Positions 15,842-24,601 of a DNA stretch of 64,000 nt are shown here, piece after piece. The notes beneath the pieces are model-generated. The model was not told the DNA's origin and ran no database searches. It saw nothing but the letters and a program-made list of their open reading frames with translations. The position numbers and the translations under genes are program-made. Source of the DNA: CAYZJV01 sp964473245 (GTDB taxonomy: Bacteria > Spirochaetota > Spirochaetia > Sphaerochaetales > Sphaerochaetaceae); the NCBI GenBank assembly GCA_964473245.1, contig CAYYOL010000004.1, positions 1 through 64,000 of the forward strand, given 5' to 3'. How positions within the stretch are numbered: the first letter of the stretch is position 1; each line of letters opens with the position of its first letter.

Positions 15842-16344
15842 CGAACAAGCGAAGAGGTTGTGTGAAGGCTATGCTCCCAGGAACGTTCGATCCTCCTACG
15901 AACGGACATTTGAATCTTATTGAACGGTCCTCTCAGCTTTTCGAGACGCTCGATGTGGTTGTCGCAGATAATGTCAGCAAGAAGTGTCTCTTTAGTGCAG
16001 AAGAGCGGATGGCTATGTTGAAAGATATGTTGGCACCGTATCCGAATGTTCGAGTCGTCTCTTATGGGGGGCTTGTGGTCGACTATGCACGGAGAGAGCA
16101 GATTGCGGTGATGATTCGTGGCGTACGTGCGTTGGTAGATTTCGGTTATGAGTTCGAGCTTGCTATGACGAACAAGCAGTTATACCCGGAACTTGAAGTT
16201 CTATTCATGCCTACCGATCCCAACTATTTTGTGCTCAGATCGTCGGCAATCAAAGAGATGGCTGCATTCGGAGCCGATATCAGTACTATGGTCCCGAAGG
16301 CGGTCGCGGAAAAGCTGAGAAGCAAGATCAAGTTGTTGACATAA
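15838..16344 (+). CDS. coaD: Phosphopantetheine adenylyltransferase
   Basis: Converts 4'-phosphopantetheine and ATP to dephospho-CoA. The 168-residue protein has the nucleotidyltransferase motif PGTFDPPTNGHLNLIERS (T/HxGH type), the RGVRALVDFGYEFELAMTNKQL segment and the RSSAIKEMAAFGADI motif. The start is uncertain by about 10 residues: the ATG at 15838 overlaps the upstream stop as ATGA. The stop overlaps the rpmF -35 element. Confidence 0.96.
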   Translation: MTNKRRGCVKAMLPGTFDPPTNGHLNLIERSSQLFETLDVVVADNVSKKCLFSAEERMAMLKDMLAPYPNVRVVSYGGLVVDYARREQIAVMIRGVRALVDFGYEFELAMTNKQLYPELEVLFMPTDPNYFVLRSSAIKEMAAFGADISTMVPKAVAEKLRSKIKLLT

Positions 16345-16364
16345 ATACGGGTTTTCGTTATTCT
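16336..16364 (+). promoter_or_regulatory. Promoter of rpmF-acpP-rnc
   Basis: Consensus TTGACA (16336-16341, overlapping the end of coaD), 17 bp, TATTCT (16359-16364). Confidence 0.7.
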
Positions 16365-16398
16365 CACAAGAGCATATTTTGAATGAAGAGGTTAACAT

Positions 16399-16587
16399 AT
16401 GGCGGTACCAAAACATAAGAGTTCTAAGGCAAGAGCAGCCTCCAGAAAAGCGGCGAACATGCGCCTTGCCACTCCCACGCTCACTGTGTGCGGAACCTGC
16501 GGAAACATGGTGGTCCCCCATCGTGTATGTCCGAAATGCGGTTTTTACCGTGGTAAGCAGGTAATCGACCAGGAGCAAATGGCTTAA
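16399..16587 (+). CDS. rpmF: 50S ribosomal protein L32 (zinc-binding form)
   Basis: A 62-residue L32: VPKHKSSKARAASRKA, then the zinc ribbon CGTC...CPKC, so this is the Cys-containing C+ paralogue type. Its own promoter precedes it and acpP follows 35 bp later, the rpmF-acpP link common in bacteria (plsX and fab genes are missing here). Confidence 0.96.
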   Translation: MAVPKHKSSKARAASRKAANMRLATPTLTVCGTCGNMVVPHRVCPKCGFYRGKQVIDQEQMA

Positions 16588-16622
16588 GCACCGGATTGGT
16601 CCGGAACCAGGAGGAAGAAAAG

Positions 16623-16865
16623 ATGGATTCACAAGCTGTATTCGAGAAAGTGAAGAGTTTGATTGCAGAGAAGTTGGAGATTGAAGATAGTAAGATTACA
16701 CTTGATTCTTCGTTCCGAAAAGACCTTGGTGCCGATAGTCTCGACACCTACGAATTGGTTTACGCAATCGAAGAAGAGTTGGGCGTCTCCATTCCCGACG
16801 AAAAGGCTAACGAGTTTGAGACTGTTCGGGATGCTGTCGATTTTCTTGCCAAAATGATAAAATAG
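16623..16865 (+). CDS. acpP: Acyl carrier protein
   Basis: An 80-residue ACP carrying the phosphopantetheine site in LGADSLDTYELV (the Ser of DSL). It carries acyl chains in fatty-acid synthesis; coaD upstream makes the precursor of its prosthetic group. The ATG at 16623 has an AGGAGGAAG site. Confidence 0.97.
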   Translation: MDSQAVFEKVKSLIAEKLEIEDSKITLDSSFRKDLGADSLDTYELVYAIEEELGVSIPDEKANEFETVRDAVDFLAKMIK

Positions 16866-16878
16866 ACAGATTACGCAT

Positions 16879-17625
16879 ATGTCTCCAAAGGCACAATCTT
16901 ATGGTAAAGCTCCTGGAATCTCTTCCGAGAGAAAGCGGGAGCTTTCCTTGTTTCAAAAACAAGCTGAAATTAAGTTCAAGAATCTCGAACTGCTGAATCT
17001 CGCATTCTGTCACCGTTCGTATGCGAATGAGAGCAACGACGATATCGATAACAATGAGCGTCTCGAGTTTCTTGGTGACAGCGTGCTGGGCCTGATCGTA
17101 GCCAATTGGCTATTTGTTCACCTGCCGAATCTCGATGAGGGAGATTTTTCCCGAATCAAGTCATTTGTGGTAAGTGAAGAGAGTCTTGCTGTTGTTGCCA
17201 AGCGTTTGCGGGTCGATAATTTCATTCTTATTGGGAAGGGAGAGGAGTTTTCAGGAGGCCGAAACAAAAAAGCACTCCTTGCAGATTGCATGGAGGCGAT
17301 ATTCGGTGCCTACTTCCTCGATTCCGGATTCAAAGCGGCCACAGAGTTGGTGCAGCACCTTCTGGTTCCGGAAATCCAGATCGTTCTTGCGAACAAGCAT
17401 AGAAAAGACTACAAGACACTTCTGCAGGAGTATGTGCAGAAACGGTACAAGACCTATCCGAAATACGAGGTGGTCAAGAAAACCGGTCCTGAACACGATA
17501 ATACATTCTGGGTGAGGGTAGTCGTGCAGAAGAAGGTCTTCGGTCCTGCTGCGGGAAATAATAAGAAAGAGGGAGAACAAGCTGCAGCGAAGCTTGCCTA
17601 CGATCAACTTGTGGGCGATCGGTGA
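16879..17625 (+). CDS. rnc: Ribonuclease III
   Basis: Cleaves double-stranded RNA, including rRNA precursors. The 248-residue protein has the catalytic signature NERLEFLGDSVLGLIVANWLF, a second acidic cluster LADCMEAIFGAYFLDSG and a C-terminal double-stranded RNA-binding domain (LLQEYVQKRYKTYPKYEVV ... KEGEQAAAKLAYDQL). It follows acpP by 13 bp without an obvious ribosome-binding site. Its 3' end overlaps the 3' end of convergent cca by 22 bp. Confidence 0.96.
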   Translation: MSPKAQSYGKAPGISSERKRELSLFQKQAEIKFKNLELLNLAFCHRSYANESNDDIDNNERLEFLGDSVLGLIVANWLFVHLPNLDEGDFSRIKSFVVSEESLAVVAKRLRVDNFILIGKGEEFSGGRNKKALLADCMEAIFGAYFLDSGFKAATELVQHLLVPEIQIVLANKHRKDYKTLLQEYVQKRYKTYPKYEVVKKTGPEHDNTFWVRVVVQKKVFGPAAGNNKKEGEQAAAKLAYDQLVGDR

Positions 17626-18983
17626 TCCTGCGGCCCCTTGATTCGCTGTTCGTAGTAGTTTCGTGCGATTTCGATGAGCTTCTCGTACTCGTTCTCTGAC
17701 GGATCGTCCAGAACCGTTTCAAGCAATTGCTTTAACACAATTCCCATCACAGGACCTTTCGGTATTCCGATCAGAGCCAGATCGTTTCCGTTTACGGCAA
17801 GGTCGTGTATCGAGAGTGCCGAACTACTATCTAGCACTCGATAGATTCGCTTCTCTAGTTCTATGATGTCTTCAGGTCTCGGCTTGCCATGGATCGCGTC
17901 TTGATCTGCTAGCCTGAGAGTGAACAGATCATCCAGCGAATCGGCTCCAACCCGTTTGACGAAACGCCGTACCGCTCCATCGCTCCAGTCGGGGGTATAG
18001 TGAAACATATGGTTTCGAATCAGATTCACCACCGTGGATCGCTCATCGTTGGAACACCGTAAGCGGTTCATGATTCGCTTTGCCATCTTTGCCGAATGTT
18101 CCTCGTGACGATAAAACGTGATTTCACCGTCTGAAGTGATTCTCTTCGCCTGAACTTTCCCAATGTCATGCAATAATGCTGCAAGTCTGACCAGCGGTTT
18201 GTTTCTCGTAACTGCATCGCACGCAGCGATACCATGGTACATGATATCGTAGGCATGGGCACTTTTCTGTGTCACGTTCTCTCCGGCAGCAAGTTCCGGG
18301 AGTAGCACCTCAAGAGCACCGCATGCGTGCATAGCAAGCAATCCTCTGCTCGGAATGGGAGATTCGAGAATCTTGAAGAGTTCACTTTTAACCCGCTCTC
18401 CAGAGATATGCACGAGATTCCCACTCAGTTTCTTCATGGCATCCATCGTACGCTCTTCGATAGAGAAGTCCAGTTGGGCGGCAAAGCGGCAGGCACGGAG
18501 GATTCTCAGAGCATCCTCTGAGAACCGGCTCTCTGGATCCCCAATTGCCCGAATGAGTCTGTTCTGCAGATCTTCTCTTCCACCGTGGAGATCGACGAGA
18601 ACTCCTGAATCGGCATGAACAGCAAGCGCATTCATGGTAAAATCTCTCCGTTTCAGATCCTCCTCAAGTGACCGAACGAACACAACCTCATCGGGATGAC
18701 GATGATCCTGGTATTCTCGTTCGATCCTGAATGTGGTCACCTCATAGGAGTGTCCTTTGAAGAGAACGGTTACCGTTCCATGCTTTATACCGGTAGGTAT
18801 CACCGCATGGAAGAGTCCCATTACTTCATTCGGCTGTGCATCGGTAGCGAAATCGAAGTCGTGTGTTGCTCGTCGCAACAAGTGATCGCGCACTGCGCCC
18901 CCTACGATGTACAGGGAGTGTCCCGCATCGGAAAAGTGTGTTGCGAATTGACGAACAGTACGAGGAATGGGAAAATCAGCCAT
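17604..18983 (-). CDS. cca: CCA tRNA nucleotidyltransferase with HD domain
   Basis: Adds or repairs the 3' CCA of tRNAs, which is needed because none of the complete tRNA genes in this window encodes CCA. The 459-residue class II nucleotidyltransferase shows VGGAVRD, the DFDFATDA metal site, IPTGIKHGTVTVLF (the CCA-type sequence, unlike the poly(A) polymerase at 30842), EEDLKRRDFTMNA, and an HD domain with LLHDIGKVQ and later histidines. The ATG at 18983 lacks a ribosome-binding site but lies 6 bases after a promoter -10, so leaderless translation is likely. It converges on rnc with a 22-bp overlap. Confidence 0.92.
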   Translation of the reverse strand: MADFPIPRTVRQFATHFSDAGHSLYIVGGAVRDHLLRRATHDFDFATDAQPNEVMGLFHAVIPTGIKHGTVTVLFKGHSYEVTTFRIEREYQDHRHPDEVVFVRSLEEDLKRRDFTMNALAVHADSGVLVDLHGGREDLQNRLIRAIGDPESRFSEDALRILRACRFAAQLDFSIEERTMDAMKKLSGNLVHISGERVKSELFKILESPIPSRGLLAMHACGALEVLLPELAAGENVTQKSAHAYDIMYHGIAACDAVTRNKPLVRLAALLHDIGKVQAKRITSDGEITFYRHEEHSAKMAKRIMNRLRCSNDERSTVVNLIRNHMFHYTPDWSDGAVRRFVKRVGADSLDDLFTLRLADQDAIHGKPRPEDIIELEKRIYRVLDSSSALSIHDLAVNGNDLALIGIPKGPVMGIVLKQLLETVLDDPSENEYEKLIEIARNYYEQRIKGPQDHRSPTS

Positions 18984-18989
18984 GCGCCT

Positions 18990-19019
18990 ATGCTACCTAT
19001 CCCCCGATACTATTGTCAA
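18990..19019 (-). promoter_or_regulatory. Promoter giving a leaderless cca mRNA
   Basis: On the minus strand consensus TTGACA (19014-19019), 18 bp, TAGCAT (18990-18995), then 6 bases to the ATG. Confidence 0.6.
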
Positions 19020-19025
19020 TACAGA

Positions 19026-19054
19026 TTGAATATAACGCGTAAAATGTCTATAGT
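19026..19054 (+). promoter_or_regulatory. Promoter of ileS
   Basis: TTGAAT (19026-19031), 17 bp, TATAGT (19049-19054). The leader of about 60 bases carries a perfect 7-bp inverted repeat TCACGAG/CTCGTGA (19070-19086). Confidence 0.6.
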
Positions 19055-19069
19055 TGACCCTATGGTTTG

Positions 19070-19086
19070 TCACGAGTGCCTCGTGA
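19070..19086 (+). promoter_or_regulatory. Inverted repeat in the ileS leader
   Basis: TCACGAG, 3-base spacer, CTCGTGA. It could be an operator or a small RNA hairpin just downstream of the predicted transcription start. No T-box features are seen. Confidence 0.35.
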
Positions 19087-19121
19087 GTTACTATATTCAC
19101 ATTCGATGAGGAGTTCCAGCA

Positions 19122-22100
19122 ATGTTTAATCCGGTTGATCCGAAAGTAGATTTTCCCAAGATGGAAGAGAACATCCAGAAATTCTGGGAGGAGCACGATA
19201 TCTATCAGAAGTCTGTGGAAAACAGAAGCGCAGACAACGAGTATGTCTTTTATGACGGTCCTCCCTTCGCTACAGGTCTTCCTCATTTCGGACACCTGGT
19301 ACCAGGAACCATCAAGGATCTCTATCCTCGTTACCAGACAATGAAAGGCAAGAGGGTGAATAGACGGTTCGGATGGGACTGTCATGGCCTGCCTGTCGAA
19401 TATGAGATAGAGAAATCGTTGAATATCACCGGACACAAGGCTGTAATGGAGTATGGAGTTGCAAAATTCAATGAGCAGTGTCGGTCAATCGTGTTGCGAT
19501 ACACTTCCGAGTGGAAGGCCACCATTAACCGAATGGGCCGCTGGGTCGATTTCGAAAATGGATATCGCACCATGGATACCGACTACATGGAGAGTATCTG
19601 GTGGGTATTCAAGACGCTCCATGAAAAGGGGCTGATCTATGAAGGCTACAACATTCTCCCCTATAGTCCTGCACTCGCTACTCCGCTGTCAAATTTCGAA
19701 GTCAATCTTGGAGGGTACCAAGATGTAGTCGATCCAGCTGTCACGGTCCGATTCAAGATAGACGGTGAACAGGATACCTACTTTCTCGCATGGACCACTA
19801 CACCATGGACCCTCCCGTCGAACCTTGCGCTCGCACTCGGACCGGATATCGATTATGTGAAGGTCAAAGATGTGAAAGATGAGGTCTTCTATATTCTTGG
19901 GGAGGGGCGACTCGATCACTACTACAAAGATCCTTCGGACTACGAGATCGTACAGCGATACAAGGGTAAGGAGCTTGCCGGCTTGCGCTATGAGCCGCTG
20001 TTTCCCTTCTTCGCTCACTTGAAACAGGATGGCGCATTCCTTGCTGTGCTCGGAGACTACGTTAGTGTCGAAGACGGTAGTGGTATCGTCCATACAGCTC
20101 CGGGTTTCGGAGAAGACGATTACCAGGTACTGAAGGGAACCGGGATTCCTGTGGTCTGTCCTATAGATGATGATTGTAAATTCACTGAAGAGGTCCCTCT
20201 CTGGGAAGGCGTGTTCGTCAAAGATGCCGACTCTTCGATCGTGAAATGGCTTAAAGAGAATGGAAAACTGGTGAAGCGAGAGAACTATCTGCATAGTTAT
20301 CCCTTCTGCTACCGAACACACAAACCCCTGATCTACCGAGCAATGGCCTGTTGGTATGTCGATGTGACTAAGTTAAAGAGCTCTATGCTGAACGCCAACG
20401 ATCAGATCACCTGGATGCCTGCACACTTGAAACACGGTCGCTTTGGTAAATGGCTCGAAGGTGCTAGAGATTGGGCTATCAGTCGGAACCGGTTCTGGGG
20501 AAATCCCATTCCCGTGTGGAAAAGCGATAGCTCAGATCATGTGGAAGTGATCGGATCAATCGATGAACTTGAGGAGAAAAGTGGTGTGAGAGTCACCGAT
20601 CTGCACAAGCATTTCGTGGACGACATCACCTGGCCGAGTCCAGACGGGAAGGGTACTATGAGGCGAATTCCCGATGTGCTCGACTGCTGGTTTGAATCTG
20701 GTTCCATGCCCTATGCGCAGAATCACTATCCGTTCGAACATAAGGAGTTTGTTGAGGAGCATTTCCCTGCAGATTTTATCTGTGAAGGATTGGACCAGAC
20801 ACGAGGTTGGTTCTATACACTGGTGATCATCGGAGCAGCGCTGTTTGATAAGCCGGCATTCTTGAACTGTGTGACTAACGGGATTGTACTTACCGCCGAT
20901 GGGAAGAAGATGTCCAAATCGTTGAAGAACTACTCCGATCCCATGGATCTCGTTGGTCAGTATGGCGCCGATGCACTCCGCTTCGCTCTCATGAACAGTG
21001 CTGTGACCCGTGCAGAGGATCTCAAGTTCTCTGAAGATGGGGTAAAAGAGGTACTCAAGACACTAATCATCCCGTTGTGGAATGCCTACTCCTTCTTTGT
21101 GACATATGCGAACATCGATGGGTATGAACCGTCTGTTTCTTCATTCGAACAGCTGACCAACCCTATGGATCGATGGATCGTATCTGCCAGCGAAGCACTC
21201 GCTCAGGAGGTTGGAGATGCGTGGGATCACTATGAGACCCAACGTGGTTGCACCGCGATTGTCTCCTTTTTGGACTCATTGAACAATTGGTACATCAGAC
21301 GGAGTCGACGTCGTTTTTGGCGGTCAGAAAACGATTCTGACAAAAAACAAGCCTATGATACGCTCTACCGCGTGCTCATGACGGTCATCCATGCCGCAGC
21401 ACCGGTCATTCCGTTCACTACCGATGAGATTTTCCTCAATCTGAAGACCGATACAATGTGTGAATCGATTCACCTAAGTGATTTTCCGACATACGACGAG
21501 AATCAGCGCGATTTCCTGCTTGAACGGAAGATGGAACTGACCAGACAGGCTATCACCATGGGCCGATCGTTGAGAAGCATACACAATATCAAGATCAGAC
21601 AACCGCTGAAACAGCTCTACTTGGTTACCCGCGATCCTGAAGAGCGCGAAATACTGAGCACCATGCAGGATATCATCGAAGAGGAGCTGAACATCAAACA
21701 GATCACCATTCAAGCCGATGAGAGTGGTCTCGTCTCCTATCAGGCAAAGGCAAACTTCAAGGTACTTGGTAAGCAGCTGGGTAAGCATATGAAAGAAGTC
21801 GCAGCCCTCATTCAAGAGATGGAGAGCGACACTATCGCTTCGATTCTCGATGGGGGATCGGTCTCGTTGTCCTATGCAGGAGGGGAGATCGAAATCGGCC
21901 TCGATGATATCATCGTTCAGCGGTTCGAGAAGGAGCATCTGAAGGTGATCAACGAGGGGCAACTCACGGTCGGTTTCGATACCGAGATCACCCAGGACCT
22001 CCTCCTTGAGGGTATTGCTCGAGATATCGTGCGAGCGGTACAGAATCTCCGAAAGGAACAAGGATTCGATGTCTCTGACCGAATTGCACTCTCTGTATAT

Positions 22101-22253
22101 GGAGAGGCTGTCGTCCAGGAGGCTTTCACTGCATTCAACGCATATATCACTAGGGAAACGCTTGCGGACGAGTCGAAATTCTCCGATGAACCACAAGCGG
22201 TTGAGATTCCCTGTGGCGATACCACGGCAAAGATCGCCGCAGTGAAACGGTAA
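19122..22253 (+). CDS. ileS: Isoleucyl-tRNA synthetase, eukaryotic/archaeal-like type
   Basis: Charges tRNA-Ile. The 1043-residue class I synthetase has GLPHFGHLVPGTIKD (HIGH-type), the editing domain with TTTPWTLPSNLALALGP, DQTRGWFYTL, and the KMSKS loop in GKKMSKSLKNYSDP. Features such as the DGPPFATGLPHFGH start, the length and a C-terminal region without the zinc-finger cysteines point to the IleRS2 branch found in eukaryotes, archaea and some bacteria including spirochaetes; IleRS2 enzymes are generally mupirocin-insensitive. A GAGGAG site precedes the ATG at 19122. Confidence 0.96.
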   Translation: MFNPVDPKVDFPKMEENIQKFWEEHDIYQKSVENRSADNEYVFYDGPPFATGLPHFGHLVPGTIKDLYPRYQTMKGKRVNRRFGWDCHGLPVEYEIEKSLNITGHKAVMEYGVAKFNEQCRSIVLRYTSEWKATINRMGRWVDFENGYRTMDTDYMESIWWVFKTLHEKGLIYEGYNILPYSPALATPLSNFEVNLGGYQDVVDPAVTVRFKIDGEQDTYFLAWTTTPWTLPSNLALALGPDIDYVKVKDVKDEVFYILGEGRLDHYYKDPSDYEIVQRYKGKELAGLRYEPLFPFFAHLKQDGAFLAVLGDYVSVEDGSGIVHTAPGFGEDDYQVLKGTGIPVVCPIDDDCKFTEEVPLWEGVFVKDADSSIVKWLKENGKLVKRENYLHSYPFCYRTHKPLIYRAMACWYVDVTKLKSSMLNANDQITWMPAHLKHGRFGKWLEGARDWAISRNRFWGNPIPVWKSDSSDHVEVIGSIDELEEKSGVRVTDLHKHFVDDITWPSPDGKGTMRRIPDVLDCWFESGSMPYAQNHYPFEHKEFVEEHFPADFICEGLDQTRGWFYTLVIIGAALFDKPAFLNCVTNGIVLTADGKKMSKSLKNYSDPMDLVGQYGADALRFALMNSAVTRAEDLKFSEDGVKEVLKTLIIPLWNAYSFFVTYANIDGYEPSVSSFEQLTNPMDRWIVSASEALAQEVGDAWDHYETQRGCTAIVSFLDSLNNWYIRRSRRRFWRSENDSDKKQAYDTLYRVLMTVIHAAAPVIPFTTDEIFLNLKTDTMCESIHLSDFPTYDENQRDFLLERKMELTRQAITMGRSLRSIHNIKIRQPLKQLYLVTRDPEEREILSTMQDIIEEELNIKQITIQADESGLVSYQAKANFKVLGKQLGKHMKEVAALIQEMESDTIASILDGGSVSLSYAGGEIEIGLDDIIVQRFEKEHLKVINEGQLTVGFDTEITQDLLLEGIARDIVRAVQNLRKEQGFDVSDRIALSVYGEAVVQEAFTAFNAYITRETLADESKFSDEPQAVEIPCGDTTAKIAAVKR

Positions 22254-22268
22254 CGGGGCGGGCGGACG

Positions 22269-23213
22269 ATGCGCACGAAGCGGACCGGTATTGTTACGTG
22301 CACCATCTGTGCAATCGTGCTTCTATCGCTCGTTTCGTGTGTCCATAGACCCTTTGCCGATGAGTATTATTTCCAAGCCATGGGAGAGCCGCAGGATATT
22401 GTGGTCACCATGGATATGCAGCGAATCGATAGACTTCCCGGAGCTTCTGCTCTTACGCACTCGGAGGACCCCTCGTTCGCTCAACTTTTATCTCGAATCG
22501 ATCGACTCTCGGTCACGCTCTACAATCCTGCAGCATTGGAACTTACCGATGATGTGATCGACATGCAAGATATCGACTCATACGAGTTCTATGGTGGAGT
22601 GGAGGGGAATATCCCTGCATTTCTCACCAACAGTATGCTTTTGTGGAACGATGATTGGGAGAAAGTCGAAGAGGGGCGTGTACGCTATTACCGGAACGAT
22701 TGGTTGGGCTTGGATGTCTACGCGCCGCAACGAGGCTTGCTTCTGTTTGCCAGTGACAACTACATGAAAGTCTATCAGGATACCTACAAGCACCGGGTCA
22801 CCCGGATACAGCGAGGACTCGCCGATCGGATGGCGAATGCCCTGTTCGGTTTCTATATCGCCAGCCCGCAGGCTATGATCGATGTAGGACTCGCCATACC
22901 CCAGACGGTGCTTGCTCAGATGGAATCCATGGTCCTGGTGATCGAGGAACACGATGATCAGACGCTCTCACTCGGTGGAGTCCTTACCATGCATACCCCG
23001 AAGTTAGCCAACTCTCTTTCCATTCTCCTGAAAAGTTCGTATATTTCAGAGAAGCGAAGAAATCGGGAACCACTCGGAGATTTGACGAATCTGTTCATTC
23101 TTGAAGAGGCTGCTGTTCACATAAACGGCATGTCCCTTTCAGAGGAGCAATACGCCACATTCTCAGAGCTGTTCGGCTCGCTCACTACCATAACTACAGG
23201 AGAAAAAAGATAA
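22269..23213 (+). CDS. Predicted lipoprotein of unknown function
   Basis: The 314-residue protein starts with a basic N-region and a hydrophobic stretch ending in a lipobox LVSC (Cys about residue 24), so it should be lipid-anchored at the cell envelope. The rest is a mixed alpha/beta protein without a family I recognise; it contains repeated long hydrophobic strands such as GVLTMHTPKLANSLSILLKSS. It follows ileS by 15 bp and precedes an FmdB-like gene by 1 bp. The LolCDE-like transporter at 44358-47486 is the expected sorting machinery. Confidence 0.75.
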   Translation: MRTKRTGIVTCTICAIVLLSLVSCVHRPFADEYYFQAMGEPQDIVVTMDMQRIDRLPGASALTHSEDPSFAQLLSRIDRLSVTLYNPAALELTDDVIDMQDIDSYEFYGGVEGNIPAFLTNSMLLWNDDWEKVEEGRVRYYRNDWLGLDVYAPQRGLLLFASDNYMKVYQDTYKHRVTRIQRGLADRMANALFGFYIASPQAMIDVGLAIPQTVLAQMESMVLVIEEHDDQTLSLGGVLTMHTPKLANSLSILLKSSYISEKRRNREPLGDLTNLFILEEAAVHINGMSLSEEQYATFSELFGSLTTITTGEKR

Positions 23214-23214
23214 T

Positions 23215-23445
23215 ATGCCCACCTATGAGTACGCATGTGATTCTTGCAATCATCAGTTCGAGGCTATGCAAAGCATGTCAGATGAGCCACTTACGGAGTG
23301 TCCCCAGTGTTCCGGCAAAGTCCGTCGTATGTTTGGATTGAGCTCAGTGATATTCAAAGGGAGCGGGTTCTACTGCACAGACACGAAGAAGAGCGATCCG
23401 GGAAAAGAGTCTTCGTGTGCCAACTGTCCAGGGTCAAACAGTTAA
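23215..23445 (+). CDS. FmdB-family zinc-ribbon protein
   Basis: A 76-residue protein with the FmdB start MPTYEYACDSCNHQFE and a CxxC...CPQC zinc ribbon, then a Gly-rich region and a Cys-containing tail (CANC). The family is thought to be regulatory but its function is unproven. Its 3' end overlaps convergent thiI by 12 bp. Confidence 0.88.
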   Translation: MPTYEYACDSCNHQFEAMQSMSDEPLTECPQCSGKVRRMFGLSSVIFKGSGFYCTDTKKSDPGKESSCANCPGSNS

Positions 23446-24600
23446 TATCTCGGTAGCCGCAACAGCCTGATCAAGCACTTCCTCAATACCCATGGCATTA
23501 TAGTTTGCTGTGATACGTTCGAGATGTGGCCGTACCAGCGGGTGTTTTGGGCTGAATATCGTACAACAGTCCTCATACGGTAGAATGGATGTCTCGTACG
23601 TGCCGATCTCCCTACTGGTCTCCACTATTTCGCCCTTGTCCATCCCGATCAGCGGTCTGAAGATGGGTAGCTGTGACATGCTGTTGGTGAACGCGAGACT
23701 CTCTAGCGTCTGCGATGCCACCTGACTCAGAGACTCTCCCGTAACGATAGCTAAGCAGTCACGCTTGTTGGCTAGCAGGTTCGCGATTCGCACCATGCAT
23801 GCTCGCATGAGCAGGGTGTTCTCCTCAGCATTGCTGTGCGTCTTGATATGAAGCTGGACATCGGTGAATGGGACAATATGGAGTGTGATACCACTACAGT
23901 AGGGGCTGAGAATTCGTGCAAGCTCCACCACTTTCTCTTTCGCTTCATCCGATGTATAGGGATACGCATGGAAATAGACTGCTTCCTGTCTCAAACCACG
24001 CTTCGCCATGCGATAGGCGGCTACTGGACTATCTATACCACCAGAAAGCATGAGCATGCCACGACCGGCTGTTCCCACCGGAAGACCTCCAGGACCGGGT
24101 TCCAAAGACGCGTACAGATATGCCTTATCTCTGATCTCGACATAGAGTGTTTTATCGGGGTGGTGTACATCTACCGACAGATCTGGTTGAGCAGTGAGTA
24201 TCTGGTGGCCCAGATCCCCCGAAATCTCATACGAGGTGAGTGAGAATTTCTTGTCGGCTCGAACAGTCTCGACCTTGAAGGTTTTGGTGTTCTTAAGGAA
24301 ATGATCGCTCGCTGCGATCGCGACCGCTGCTTCTCTGATATCTTCCATATCTTTCTTGCAGGTGGTGGCTTTCGAGTAGCCTACCACGCCGAACGATGTC
24401 GCCAGAGCTCTCCTGACTAGATCTTCCGGAGCTGCCGCTTCCACCTCGATATAGAGTCTTCCCTTCTGCTTCTTGAAGAAGTTCTTAAACGGGCGGAGCT
24501 TGTACTTAATATTATCCTTGAGCTTCTTCTCAAAGAAACTGCGATTTTGTCCTTTGAGGCTGATCTCTCCCAGCCGTACCAAATAGAGTGTCATTTCCAT
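23434..24600 (-). CDS. thiI: tRNA 4-thiouridine sulfurtransferase ThiI (short form)
   Basis: Adenylates and thiolates U8 of tRNAs. The 388-residue protein has the N-terminal ferredoxin-like/THUMP region (LVRLGEISLKGQNRSFFEKKL) and the PP-loop LSGGIDSPVAAYRMAKRG. It stops at the usual length of the form without the C-terminal rhodanese domain, so sulfur must come directly from a partner. The cysteine desulfurase gene lies 1 bp upstream on the same strand, the arrangement seen for NifZ-ThiI in Bacillus. Two Met codons (24600, 24594) are possible starts. Confidence 0.95.
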   Translation of the reverse strand: MEMTLYLVRLGEISLKGQNRSFFEKKLKDNIKYKLRPFKNFFKKQKGRLYIEVEAAAPEDLVRRALATSFGVVGYSKATTCKKDMEDIREAAVAIAASDHFLKNTKTFKVETVRADKKFSLTSYEISGDLGHQILTAQPDLSVDVHHPDKTLYVEIRDKAYLYASLEPGPGGLPVGTAGRGMLMLSGGIDSPVAAYRMAKRGLRQEAVYFHAYPYTSDEAKEKVVELARILSPYCSGITLHIVPFTDVQLHIKTHSNAEENTLLMRACMVRIANLLANKRDCLAIVTGESLSQVASQTLESLAFTNSMSQLPIFRPLIGMDKGEIVETSREIGTYETSILPYEDCCTIFSPKHPLVRPHLERITANYNAMGIEEVLDQAVAATEILTV

Positions 24601-24601
24601 G

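Noticed and set aside
19070..19121. T-box riboswitch before ileS
   Set aside because: The leader is only about 60 bases and has just one short inverted repeat; no T-box sequence or antiterminator is visible.
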